Shown piece by piece: positions 26,630 to 35,200 of a DNA stretch of 64,000 bases. A model generated the notes under the pieces. It saw only the letters and a list, made by a program, of their open reading frames with translations, was not told where the DNA came from and searched no databases. The stretch spans positions 1,178,001-1,242,000 of the forward strand of contig CAVVKW010000004.1 of NCBI GenBank assembly GCA_963749035.1, read 5' to 3'. This stretch comes from CAVVKW01 sp963749035. GTDB lineage: Bacteria; Verrucomicrobiota; Verrucomicrobiia; Chthoniobacterales; JAATET01. Within the stretch, counting starts at the first letter, position 1; each line of letters starts with the position of its first letter. The position numbers were made by a program, and so were the translations under genes.

Positions 26630-26717
26630 GCTAAGGCGAAGCCGCGCGGCTCACCGAGCAGCAAGACCACCTAGTCGAAGACTAGCCCGCAGGGTAACTA
26701 AGTCGCAACGAGACTTA
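26630..26717. mobile_element. Small hairpin-rich insertion inside the integrase
   Basis: Between two direct GGCAGC hexamers (26624-26629 and 26718-26723) lie 88 bases with three perfect inverted repeats: AGCCGCGCGGCT (26640-26651), CTAGTC gaa GACTAG (26671-26685) and CTAAGTC with GACTTAG (26698-26718). The block starts gctaag and runs to cttag, a short terminal inverted match. It brings two in-frame TAG codons into intI. It encodes no protein of its own and resembles a small non-autonomous element. The exact borders are uncertain: removing one hexamer plus the block takes 94 bases and would not restore the frame. Confidence 0.6.
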
Positions 26718-27222
26718 GGCAGCAATCCTTTTTTCCTTTTCCGTCCCTTATCCAGATAACGCTATTAGCGAAATCGACGTCTTTGACGCGCAACCGGAGG
26801 GCTTCGGAAACCCGTAGTCCGCATCCGTAGAGAAGTCCCACCACCGCCGCGGGGGTCCCGTTAGGCACGGCGTTAAGCACGGACCGCACCTCATCGACAG
26901 CCAAGACAACGGGGAGCCGCTTCCCCGATTTGGCCCGCTTCGGCCTCATCTCTCCTAAATCTTTCCCTAGCACCTTCTCGAAGAGAAACAACAGCGCACT
27001 CAACGCTTGGTTCTGCGTGCCCGCCCGCATAGCTCGTTTTACGGCGATGTGAGTCAGAAAGGCCTCGACCTCACCAGCCCCCATTTCCGTCGGGTGTCGC
27101 AGACCGTGAAATTTCACAAACCGCCGATACCACGCCACGTAAGCCTGCTCCGTTCGGTAGGAATACCCTTTTCTCCTAACAACCGAACGGATTCGCCCCT
27201 CCAACTCTCCTGCCTCAGCCAC

Positions 27223-27306
27223 ACAATCCGATTACCAACCATCTGCTGTATTTTTGAACAGAAAAGCCACCCTAGATTTGCTTTTGATATTAATGATATA
27301 GAGGCA
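27223..27306. other. Presumed attI/promoter interval between intI and the first cassette
   Basis: An AT-rich 84-base gap separates the divergent integrase and cassette 1. This is where attI and the intI and cassette promoters should lie. I see no GTTRRRY core on the plus strand here, so the attI crossover point is not identified, and the first cassette may have been joined by another route. Confidence 0.35.
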
Positions 27307-27783
27307 ATGAGTATCTTTCTCACCGAACTTAACCACCAAGTTCTCCAAAAAATGCCCACAGCAACCGACAACGAATATGATACGCTTCAAGCAAAGCCGA
27401 TTCACCGCTGCATGACGAAGGGCGTTGAGGGAGCGCCAAGTCAATTCGAGTATGGACTGAGCTGGGTGACTTCGCGGCGAGCAACGCTCAAGATTTTTAC
27501 GGATCGACTCGAGTGTGGGGACTGGAATATTCCATACGCTGGAATTCAGCGTGCAGTCCTTTTTGAGACCAAGCAGTGGTTTATCCCATGCTACGTTCTG
27601 AAGGTTTTGACCGCAGATACTGCATACCAATTCGGTCTGAACCCCAACAAGTTCTGGAAGGGTGATTTGCCGTTCAAAGCTATCCGCGAGAAGGGGCGAC
27701 TGAAGTATTCAGCCTACAGCATTGCGATTCGTGTCGTGCTGGTAGCCGGGCTCATTTGGTATTTTTATTCACGCAGCAGATGA
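27307..27783 (+). CDS. Integron cassette protein 1, hypothetical, C-terminal membrane helix
   Basis: 158 residues, reading away from the integrase. The body is soluble-looking (SWVTSRRATLKIFTDRLECG, AGIQRAVLFETKQWFIPCYV) with strand-rich pattern, and the C-terminus has one hydrophobic segment (YSIAIRVVLVAGLIWYFYS). I do not recognise a family with a known function. Base composition is clearly more AT-rich than the surrounding chromosome, as expected for an acquired cassette. An attC-like site follows directly after the stop. A second in-frame ATG at 27352 is an alternative start. Confidence 0.75.
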   Translation: MSIFLTELNHQVLQKMPTATDNEYDTLQAKPIHRCMTKGVEGAPSQFEYGLSWVTSRRATLKIFTDRLECGDWNIPYAGIQRAVLFETKQWFIPCYVLKVLTADTAYQFGLNPNKFWKGDLPFKAIREKGRLKYSAYSIAIRVVLVAGLIWYFYSRSR

Positions 27784-27808
27784 CGACCTTTCCGAACCGA
27801 AACAACTT

Positions 27809-27933
27809 AGAGAACAAGGCGTCGCTCTCTACACCTGCCCCGCCGCGAGTTCAATCCGCCATGATCATTCAATCTTTAACCAACAGTCGAAGCCTCGCCC
27901 TCTGACAGGTGTGAGAGGACTTCGACGTTCGCC
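27809..27933 (+). other. attC recombination site of cassette 1
   Basis: A long interrupted stem follows the cassette 1 stop. Left arm: AAC at 27813-27815, CGTCG 27820-27824, CTCTC 27825-27829, ACACCTG 27831-27837. Right arm: CAGGTGT 27906-27912, GAGAG 27913-27917, CGACG 27923-27927, then the core GTTCGCC at 27927-27933. The order of paired blocks with extrahelical bases is that of attC sites. Crossover G/TT would be at 27927/27928, so cassette 2 begins at 27928. Confidence 0.75.
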
Positions 27934-27946
27934 AATAAATTATCCC

Positions 27947-28717
27947 ATGCGCGCGCTCTTTCTAGTCGCCATCATGATCGCCCTTAGCTCTGGGCGTCTT
28001 GTGGCTGCTCTTTCCTTCGGCACCACACCAGAGTGTTTGGCGCATCAATCGTCCTTAAGCTTTGTTGGTGTGCCGCAGCGGGTCGTCGTTTCACACCTCA
28101 TTGGTGATCGTTGGCTGACCACCGTGCAGTTTCGAATCGATAGGCGCATCAAAGGCCCGCTATCAGTTGGAGACCTCGTGACGGTAACATCAATAGATTC
28201 CAAAGGGAGAACGGACCAGATGGATCTCAACAGTGCGGTGGGTAGGAAGCGTGATGTTTTGGTTTTGGCAACAATCGCAGAGAATACTTTTCCTGAGACT
28301 GATGGACTTTACATCTTCCTTCCGCATTCTTGGAACTGTCCAGTGTTCTACGCTGATGAACCCGTGAAGTGGATTTACAGCGAGGCGGGAGCTGCCATTC
28401 GAGACTACTCGGAGGTTCTCAAGCGTATCGAGGGGCAGTCCACCAAGGAAGCAGAATTGATTCGAAGATACTGGCCCGGTAAGATAGTCCAGAAGCAGAT
28501 AGACGCCGAGTGGGGAACTGAAGCGCAGAAGGAGCTTTACGGAGGTAGTGCAGTTCTAATCCAAAGTCTTGAATACAAAGAGCCAGAAAAGACCGATTCC
28601 CCTCCAAAGAAACAAGAAGGCGAACAAAGCGGCTCTGACCAACCCGCTACCGCTCCGGAGTCGAAGCCGGAAGGTGACTCGAAACCTCAACCAGGATCGG
28701 AGGCGCGCGCCCAGTAG
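27947..28717 (+). CDS. Integron cassette protein 2, exported, unknown function
   Basis: 256 residues from the ATG at 27947, 14 bases after the attC core. Hydrophobic signal peptide (RALFLVAIMIALSSGRLVAA). The mature part has strand-rich sequence (VVVSHLIGDRWLTTVQFRID, VGDLVTVTSIDSKG) and a central FLPHSWNCPVFYADEPVKW; no family recognised. The last ~33 residues are Pro/Glu/Ser/Lys-rich low complexity and are encoded by the attC site that starts at 28619, so the reading frame has run into the recombination site. AT-rich relative to the chromosome. Confidence 0.75.
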   Translation: MRALFLVAIMIALSSGRLVAALSFGTTPECLAHQSSLSFVGVPQRVVVSHLIGDRWLTTVQFRIDRRIKGPLSVGDLVTVTSIDSKGRTDQMDLNSAVGRKRDVLVLATIAENTFPETDGLYIFLPHSWNCPVFYADEPVKWIYSEAGAAIRDYSEVLKRIEGQSTKEAELIRRYWPGKIVQKQIDAEWGTEAQKELYGGSAVLIQSLEYKEPEKTDSPPKKQEGEQSGSDQPATAPESKPEGDSKPQPGSEARAQ

Positions 28718-28743
28718 CGGGTGGCACGCCTCAAACGTTAGGA
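28619..28743 (+). other. attC recombination site of cassette 2
   Basis: R'' core GGCGAAC at 28619-28625 is the exact reverse complement of GTTCGCC, the core at the start of the same cassette (27927-27933). A 9-bp arm ACCCGCTAC (28642-28650) pairs with GTAGCGGGT (28714-28722), and the site ends with the core GTTAGGA(C) at 28737-28744. Cassette 2 therefore spans 27928-28737. The core differs from the GTTRRRY consensus at its last base. Confidence 0.8.
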
Positions 28744-28762
28744 CAAAAACAACTACGCCCAC

Positions 28763-29203
28763 ATGGAGACCGATTTTGATTTAGTGCGCGAAGCCCTCGA
28801 AGTCTCGTGGGATCGGAGCACATCATACCAGATGGCGTTCGAGGAGAATAACCCTGCTTTAGGGCAATGCTATTCAACCTCCCGTGTGATTCAGATCCTG
28901 TTCCCCGAGGCTGAAATAGTTGAAGGAGAAGTTTGGACCGGGAATCGTATCGAGAAACATTTTTGGAATTTGATGCTCGCTAACGGAGTAGAGCGGCATG
29001 TTGATTTCACTTGGAAGCAGTTCCCTGAGAGTTCAGAGGTTCGGAACTGGAGGGTGAGGACGCGTGAATCACTTGGAGACAGCCCGGAAACAATCGATCG
29101 AGTCAACCTGCTCTTAGAACGCGTCAACGTTCATATTGCCCGCCAGAGGCAGGAATTCATAGCAACAGGAAGCAAAGACAGTCCTAATAAGGCGGGCGCG
29201 TAA
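28763..29203 (+). CDS. Integron cassette protein 3, YunG-like family
   Basis: 146 residues. The segment ALEVSWDRSTS, then NPALGQCYSTSRVIQILFPEAEI and the later HFWNLMLANGVERHVDFTWKQF match the layout of the YunG-like family of small proteins of unknown function (NPAxGQC and a W/H-rich middle). Such proteins are common in integron cassettes. The ATG lies 25 bases after the attC core of cassette 2. The final residues and the stop come from the truncated attC and the inserted TAAAAGGGG repeat, so the native C-terminus is probably altered by a few residues. Confidence 0.75.
   Translation: METDFDLVREALEVSWDRSTSYQMAFEENNPALGQCYSTSRVIQILFPEAEIVEGEVWTGNRIEKHFWNLMLANGVERHVDFTWKQFPESSEVRNWRVRTRESLGDSPETIDRVNLLLERVNVHIARQRQEFIATGSKDSPNKAGA
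29181..29200 (+). other. Truncated attC of cassette 3 (left arm only)
   Basis: GTCCTAAT at 29181-29188 is the reverse complement, with one mismatch, of the GTTAGGAC that opens cassette 3 at 28737. It is followed by AAGGCGGGCGCG, like the AAC-AAGGCG and AAC-AAAGCGG stretches after the other two R'' cores. The right arm is missing: the sequence changes to the CGTAAAAGGGGTCAG repeat and the IS block. Confidence 0.7.
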
Positions 29204-29231
29204 AAGGGGTCAGGGCGCGTAAAAGGGGTCA
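29194..29231. repeat. Tandem pair of a 19-bp GTAAAAGGGGTCA repeat
   Basis: GGGCGCGTAAAAGGGGTCA occurs twice head to tail (29194-29212 and 29213-29231). The first five bases belong to the truncated attC, the rest is the CGTAAAAGGGGTCAG motif seen again, also doubled but with different leading bases, at 30392-30427. Confidence 0.85.
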
Positions 29232-29279
29232 GTCGATCATTTCTGACAAATCTGGCGACGCAGGAGTGGTATGAATCGA

Positions 29280-30390
29280 GGACATAGGTGACAGATTGAC
29301 CGAGGACATGGGTGACAGTTCAGGGTGTTCAATGCCCTGGGAAACGAGTCACCGATGGAATAAAAACAGAGATTTGTAAGCCTGCTGACGAGCGACCGCT
29401 TCACGATGGTGGAGTTGTGCGAGAGCTTCGGCATATCGCGCAAGACGGGTCACAAGTGGAAGGCTCGATACGAGGCCCATGGGATGGGCGGGCTTGAGGA
29501 TCGAAGCCGAGCGCCGAAGACGGTGACGAGCAGGACGGAAGAGGCTGTGGAGCGGCTGATCGTAGCCGAGAAGCGGTTGCATCCGACGTGGGGACCAAAG
29601 AAGATCCAACGAGTGCTCGAAGTGAAGCACGAACTGGATCGTCTACCGGTGGTGAGCACGGTGGGAGAGGTTCTCAAGCGGCATGGGCTTGTGAAGGCGC
29701 GCAAGCGGCGAGGAGGACTCTTCACCGTGGAACGAGGAACGCTGACGCCGCCCGAACGCTGTAATCACGTGCTCGGAGTGGACTACAAGGGATGGTTCCT
29801 GCTGGGCGACGGCAAGCGTTGCGATGCTTTGACAGTGAGCGATCTGCACAGTCGATACCTGATGAAAGCGGAGGCGATGCCGGACATGACAGTGAGGTGG
29901 ACGCAGCGAGAGTTCCGCAGTGTTTTCAAGCGCTACGGGCTACCTGAGATCATTCGTGTGGACAATGGCTCCCCGTTCGCGTCGATGGGACCAGCGGGAT
30001 TGAGCCGATTGAGCGTTTGGTGGATCGGACTGGGTATCGAGGTGCAGTTCAGCCGCCCTGGCTGCCCGCAGGACAACGGCTGCCACGAACGGATGCATCG
30101 CACGATGAAGGCCGAATGCTGTCAGCCAGCAAGCGCGAACCGCTGGGCCCAACAGCAACGGTTCGATCGGTGGCGGAGAGTCTTCAACGACGAGCGTCCG
30201 CACGAGGGGATCGGCATGAGGACACCGGCGCAAGTCTATCAACGCTCCGCGCGGCGTCTGGACGAACGCATCAAGCCCGCGCTCTATGAGGCAGGGGTCG
30301 AAACTAAGCGAGTGAACAAAACGGGCTTTATCTCCATAAATGGAAACAACTGCTTCGTCGGCGAGTCGCTCATCGGGGTGGATGTCGCTG
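29280..30390 (+). mobile_element. IS481-type element, copy 1, right end missing
   Basis: The left terminal repeat (29280-29318) contains two ACATrGGTGACAG units. The copy is a near duplicate of the one that follows, with a period of 1195 bases. It stops at about 30390, inside the transposase 3' end; the right terminal repeat present in copy 2 is absent here and the sequence passes into the doubled CGTAAAAGGGGTCAG motif. Confidence 0.85.
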
Positions 30391-30482
30391 CACTCGTAAA
30401 AGGGGTCAGACTCGTAAAAGGGGTCAGTCGATCATTTCTGACAAATCTGGCGACGCAGGAGTGGTATGAATCGAGGACATAG
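29406..30482 (+). pseudogene. IS481-type transposase, copy 1, defective at both ends
   Basis: The frame has the HTH CESFGISRKTGHKW, then the rve/DDE domain with Asp in GVDYKGWF, Asp in RVDNGSPF and Glu in the NDERPHEGIG region. The expected N-terminus is broken: the ATGCCCTGG start (29332) is out of frame and a TAA (29361-29363) stands in the transposase frame. The internal ATG at 29406 gives a shortened protein. The C-terminus ends at GESLIGVDVAA and then reads 25 residues of repeat sequence. Probably inactive. Confidence 0.85.
30392..30427. repeat. Second tandem pair of the GTAAAAGGGGTCAG repeat
   Basis: ACTCGTAAAAGGGGTCAG occurs twice in tandem (30392-30409, 30410-30427). The shared part CGTAAAAGGGGTCAG is the same as at 29194-29231 but the three leading bases (ACT) differ, matching the local sequence at the broken transposase end. 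Confidence 0.85.
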
Positions 30483-31786
30483 GTGACAGATTGACCGAGG
30501 ACATGGGTGACAGTTCAGGGTGTTCAATGCCCTGGGAAACGAGTCACCGATGGAATAAAAACAGAAATTTGTAAGCCTGCTGACGAGCGACCGCTTCACG
30601 ATGGTGGAGTTGTGCGAGAGCTTCGGCATATCGCGCAAGACGGGTCACAAGTGGAAGGCTCGATACGAGGCCCATGGGATGGTCGGACTCAAGGATCGAA
30701 GCCGAGCGCCGAAGACGGTGACGAGCAGGACGGAAGAGGCGGTGGAGCGGCTGATCGTAGCCGAGAAGCGGCTACATCCGACGTGGGGACTAAAGAAGAT
30801 CCAGCGAGTGCTCGGAGTGAAGCACGAAGTGGATCGTTTACCGGTGGTGAGCACGGTAGGAGAGGTTCTCAAGCGGCATGGGCTGGTGAAGGCGCGCAAG
30901 CGGCGAGGAGGACTCTTCACCGTGGAACGAGGAACGCTGACGCCGCCCGAACGCAGTAATCACGTTCTCGGAGTGGACTACAAGGGATGGTTCCTGCTGG
31001 GCGACGGCAAGCGTTGCGATGCTTTGACAGTGAGCGATCTGCACAGTCGATACCTGATGAAAGCGGAGGCGATGCCGGACATGACAGTGAAATGGACGCA
31101 CCGCGAGTTCCGCAGTGTTTTCAAGCGCTACGGGCTACCGGAGATCATTCGCGTGGACAATGGCTCCCCGTTCGCGTCGATGGGACCGGCGGGATTGAGC
31201 CGATTGAGTGTTTGGTGGATCGGACTGGGTATCGAGGTGCAGTTCAGCCGCCCTGGCTGCCCGCAGGACAACGGCTGCCACGAACGGATGCATCGAACGA
31301 TGAAGGCCGAATGCTGTCAGCCAGCAAGCGCGAACCGGTGGGCCCAACAGCAACGGTTCGATCGGTGGCGGAGAGTCTTCAACGACGAGCGTCCGCACGA
31401 GGGGCTCGGCATGAGGACACCGGCGCAAGTCTATCAACGCTCCGCGCGGCGTCTGGACGAACGCATCAAGCCCGCGCTCTATGAGGCAGGGGTCGAAACT
31501 AAGAGGGTGAACAAGGCGGGCTTCATCTCCATTAATGGAAACAACTGCTTTGTCCGGCGAGTCGCTGATCGGGGTGGATGTGGCTGTGGAGGAGTCGCCG
31601 GAGACGGGCCTACTGGCCGTTCGTTACGCCAACGTGAAACTCGGGTGGCTGGAGCGGACTCCCAACGCTCGGCTCCGGCCTCCGGCCTACGCCGAGCGTT
31701 GGGAGTCGAAACTTGCTCCCGCAAGCCATGAAAACTAACGTTCTAAGTGTTACCCATGTGGTCGGTTTGTCTGTAACCCATGTTCC
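30475..31786 (+). mobile_element. IS481-type element, copy 2, with both ends
   Basis: Left terminal repeat at about 30475-30513 (same as copy 1) and right terminal repeat at about 31747-31786, whose reverse complement matches the left at about 29 of 39 positions; each contains two ACATGGGTnACAG-like units. Total length about 1.3 kb, normal for IS481 elements. No clear target duplication is seen because the left flank is itself part of the duplicated segment. Confidence 0.82.
30601..31738 (+). pseudogene. IS481-type transposase, copy 2, frameshifted near the C-terminus
   Basis: Same domains as copy 1 with about ten amino-acid differences over the shared part. It carries the same N-terminal lesion (TAA at 30556-30558). 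An extra C at 31554/31555 (tgtccggcg against tcggcg in copy 1) shifts the frame after NGNNCFV; the true C-terminus (GESLIGVDVAVEE ... VRYANVKLGWLE) continues in another frame to 31738. Hence the two copies are broken in different places. Confidence 0.85.
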
Positions 31787-31968
31787 CGTTCATACCAGGC
31801 GCCACGTGGGGCACCCAGGTTGAAGCGACCTCCTTCTACGCGAGACAGACCGCCGTCGAAGACCTTTCGATAGCATTCTTGGTCTTCGGACTCGCGCTGC
31901 TTTTATACACGATTATCGCTAATCCGAACAAACGCGTTCACTCGAAGCGAGACAAGGAAGTGAACTAA
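31780..31968 (+). CDS. Small membrane ORF or gene remnant after the IS
   Basis: 62 codons starting with an ATG inside the right end of the IS. The later part has one good transmembrane segment (IAFLVFGLALLLYTIIA) followed by a basic tail (KRVHSKRDKEVN). It may be the 3' remnant of a gene cut by the insertion or a further cassette ORF. No family recognised; coding status is uncertain. Confidence 0.35.
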   Translation: MFPFIPGATWGTQVEATSFYARQTAVEDLSIAFLVFGLALLLYTIIANPNKRVHSKRDKEVN

Positions 31969-32265
31969 TATCATTTTATTCAGCGATAATTTGCAGGAAG
32001 CAATTCATCCAAGTCGCTGCGTGCAAACCCAGGCTCTCTGCTCGTCGAAGAGCCTCTAAGAAGCCGAAAGAGGTCACATTGCTGGTTCGCGGTCTCGGGA
32101 AGCCATCCTCTACCGACCGTTTCACACGCCTTTGCAATTTGATTAGGCAGCAACTCGCATCGACAACAGAAGTCCCCTTTCCCCTCGCCGCGCCGGGAAA
32201 GTCGCCTATATTGTCGTTCGTTGTAGCGGATCACTTCCGACCGCCACTGCCTCATCTCCCCCCTC
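31969..32265. other. Intergenic region without recognised gene
   Basis: About 300 bases between the IS-adjacent ORF and the large secreted protein gene. Open frames here are short or antisense and show no recognisable protein. The composition changes from the AT-richer cassette region back to the chromosomal type, so the right border of the mobile region probably lies here. Confidence 0.4.
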
Positions 32266-35200
32266 ATGACGTGCCCTTTACCGCGGAACCTTCGCCGCAC
32301 ACTCCTCCTCCTCACCTTCCTTTTCGCCTCCGCTGAAAGCAGCGAAGCGAGTGGGGACGAAGAGATTTTTCCGGTCACCGTCACGGTTAACGCAGATTCG
32401 ATCGCGTTCTCCTGGGACGTCGCGGCGACGAGCGAAGGTGTTTTACGTCGAAGGTTGCTCGGAGAATCCGGTTGGACCAACGATCTGACGACGCTGGGCG
32501 TGGGGCAAACGACGTTTACCGATACCACGGTGCAGGTGGGTCAGAGTTACGAGTATGGGTTCGAGTATCGGACGAATCCGCGGTTCTACGCGTACGTCGC
32601 GAGCGGCATCAACATACCGCTGCCGGATTCGCGGGGTAAGCTCATCCTCCTGGTCGACGAAACGATGGCGACCCCGTGTGCGGATGAGCTGGAAATTTTG
32701 ACCCGGGACCTCGTTGGCGATGGTTGGTTCGTCATTCGGCACGACGTTCCGCGAAACGACGACGATGACCTGGATGGCTTCCAATCGATCGCGATCAAAG
32801 ACGTCATCTTGAGTGAATACGATGCCGACCCGACGAACGTGAAGGCGGTGTTGCTCTTCGGCCACGTGCCGATTCCATACTCCGGCGACAACATCCCGGA
32901 CGGACATTTCTTCCGCCCCCTTCCAGCGGACGGTTACTACGGCGAGATCGACGGCGTCTGGACCGACACGCGCGACTATTCTTCGAAGGCTTCCCAAAGC
33001 CGGTGGGTAAACGTCGCGGGCGACGGGAAGTTCGATCAATACACGTTTCCCAGCGACGTCGATCTCCTCGTTGGGCGGATCGATCTGTCGTCCCTGCCGT
33101 CTTTCGCGAGTTCCGAGGTCGAACTGCTCAAACGCTACGTCGGGAAAGCCCACGCCTGGCGCCACGGTCTCGTGGAAGTGGATCAAAAGGCTGTCCTGGC
33201 CGAGAATCGCGAATGGAATTGGGGACCCTGGAATTTCATCCGGCAATTCGGTCTCGAGGCGGCGACCCGCAACGAGACAACCGCACTCTTCGCCGATCGG
33301 AATCTCTTCGCCTACTTCGGAAACACCGGGAGTTTTACGAGCGCCGGTCCGATCGAGACCTCAGCCTTGGCGGGTGGCAACGTGAACGCGGTTTTCGCGT
33401 TCGAAGGCGGCAGCTACTCGGTCGACTGGGACACTCCGGACGCTCTGATGCGGGCATTCGTCGCTTCTTCCGGCACGACGCTCGCAAGCGGCTGGTCCGA
33501 GTTTCCGGGTTACTATTTCCACCACATGGGGGTTGGGCAACCGATCGGTTTTTCGATCAGAACCATGCAGAACGCGTCGAAAGCCGACTACAAAGAAAAC
33601 TATTTCACGAGTGCGCGCGCGATCCACCACTGCCTCCAGGGCGATCCAACGATCCGGCTCCATCCCGTCGCCCCACCTTCCCGGCTGAGCGCGACAGATA
33701 ATGGCTCAGATGCAACGATAAGCTGGAATGCGAGCACCGATCCTCAGGTGATCGGTTACGACGTTTTCCGAGCCGACAGCGTGACCGATCCGTTCACCAA
33801 GCTCAATTCCGGGTTGGTGAACGCCACCCGCTTCGTCGACGCCACGAGCCGAAGCGGCGACGTGGTTTACATGGTTCGGGCCGTGAAGCTCGAGCTCAGC
33901 ACCGGCAATTATTTCAATGGCAGCCAAGGAATGTTCGTCCCGCTCCGCGCGGAAGGGACGAGCAACGCAAGCCCGATCGCGTTCGAACGATTCGTGATCG
34001 GTGAAAAAGCGACGGAGAAACAGTTGACGCTGTCAGGATCCGATCCCGACGGTGATCCGCTCACTTACGTCGTCATCGAGAACCCAGCGTTTGGGCTCCT
34101 TAATGGGGCCGGAGGCGACCTGTCCTACACGCCTTTCGAGGGTGTCACCGGCTACGACGTGTTTCGATACATCGCGATTGATCGCCACGGAGCCGCTTCC
34201 GATCCGCAGAGCGTCAACGTTCTCGTCCAAGGCGGGACCGACGATCCGGTCGCGAACGTGCGAATTGAAGCGGAAAGTTTCGACGGGAATTCTGGCGTCG
34301 CGCTTCGAGTCCAGGAGGACGCGCTGGCCAGTTTCGGGAATAAGGTCGGTGAGATCAGCGGCGGTGACTGGTTGCGATTTGACGACGTGGCATTTGGGAC
34401 GGGTGTCACGACCCTCGACTTAGCCGTTTCAACCGCAACGAGTGGCGGGCGAATGGAGATCCGACTCGACGAACCCGATGGTCTTGTCGTCGGCGAGGTC
34501 GACGTCAGGGATAGCGACTCCACGGGCTGGAGCGACTACACCACCATATCCATCTGGCTGAACTCCATCGTTCAAGACAACCATGACCTGTATTTCGTTT
34601 TCGGCGGGGAACCGGGTCGAACCATCGACTTCGATTGGTTTCAGTTCAACGCGGACGACTTGACGTTTGCCATGACGATCGAAGCCGAAGCTTACGATTC
34701 TCAGGCGGAGACCTCGGTTGGCACCGACGGTGCGACGGCTTACGTCGATTATAACGTCGAGTTCGGTCACCTCCAATGGGACAGCGTGGATGGGAATCTC
34801 GGGGGCGTGACTCCCATCACGTTCGTTTACGCGAACGGAAGCGGGATCGAGCAGACCGGTAATTTGGCTTTTCGATCTCCCAAGGAAACGATCGGAAAGG
34901 TTTTTTTCCCCGATACCGGAGGATGGGACCAGTGGAGCACCGTCTCGGTCGACGTCGATCTGCGTCCGGGTCTTAACGAGCTTCGCCTCGTCACGAATGG
35001 TGCCTATTCGGGAATGCCCCGACTCCGTCTCGATAAATTCGTGATCGGTGTCGATGGGGTGCCAACTCCCGGTGCGAAGACGGAAGCGGAAGGATTCGCT
35101 GAGGGAAGCGGAGTCACCGTGACGAACGGAGGTAGCGGCCAGGTCATCAGTTCCGGCCAGAGCGGATCGTGGGCTCGATTTGCGAGGTTTAACTTTGGCT

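Larger units (their letters stand above)
25822..27222 (-). pseudogene. intI: Integron integrase (IntI-type tyrosine recombinase), interrupted
   Basis: The N-terminal half (27222 to 26698, start GTG) has the SAM-like core-binding domain and the first catalytic Arg in GCGLRVSEALRL. The C-terminal half (from about 26632 down) has the integron-integrase-specific RHHVLE region, HPFRHSYATGLL (HxxR), LGHSSTKT and the nucleophile Tyr in TEIYMHVL. Both halves are in the same frame but are separated by an insertion with two in-frame TAG stops (26698-26700 and 26671-26673). After TEIYMHVL the frame does not stop where IntI proteins normally end but runs through a 19-bp minisatellite to 25822. All catalytic residues remain, so disruption looks recent. 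Confidence 0.85.

Noticed and set aside
31735..31746. ACGTTCTAAG as a further attC core after the IS
   Set aside because: It lies inside IS copy 2, before its right terminal repeat, and no paired left arm was found.
29280..31786. Composite transposon formed by the two IS481 copies
   Set aside because: They are tandem with nothing between them except the short repeat; no passenger gene is enclosed.
31980..32528. A 182-codon minus-strand frame
   Set aside because: Overlaps the start of the secreted protein gene, shows no domain, and has chromosomal shadow-type composition over half its length.
32443..33246. Antisense frame in the large secreted protein gene
   Set aside because: No recognisable protein; the sense frame has signal peptide and domains.
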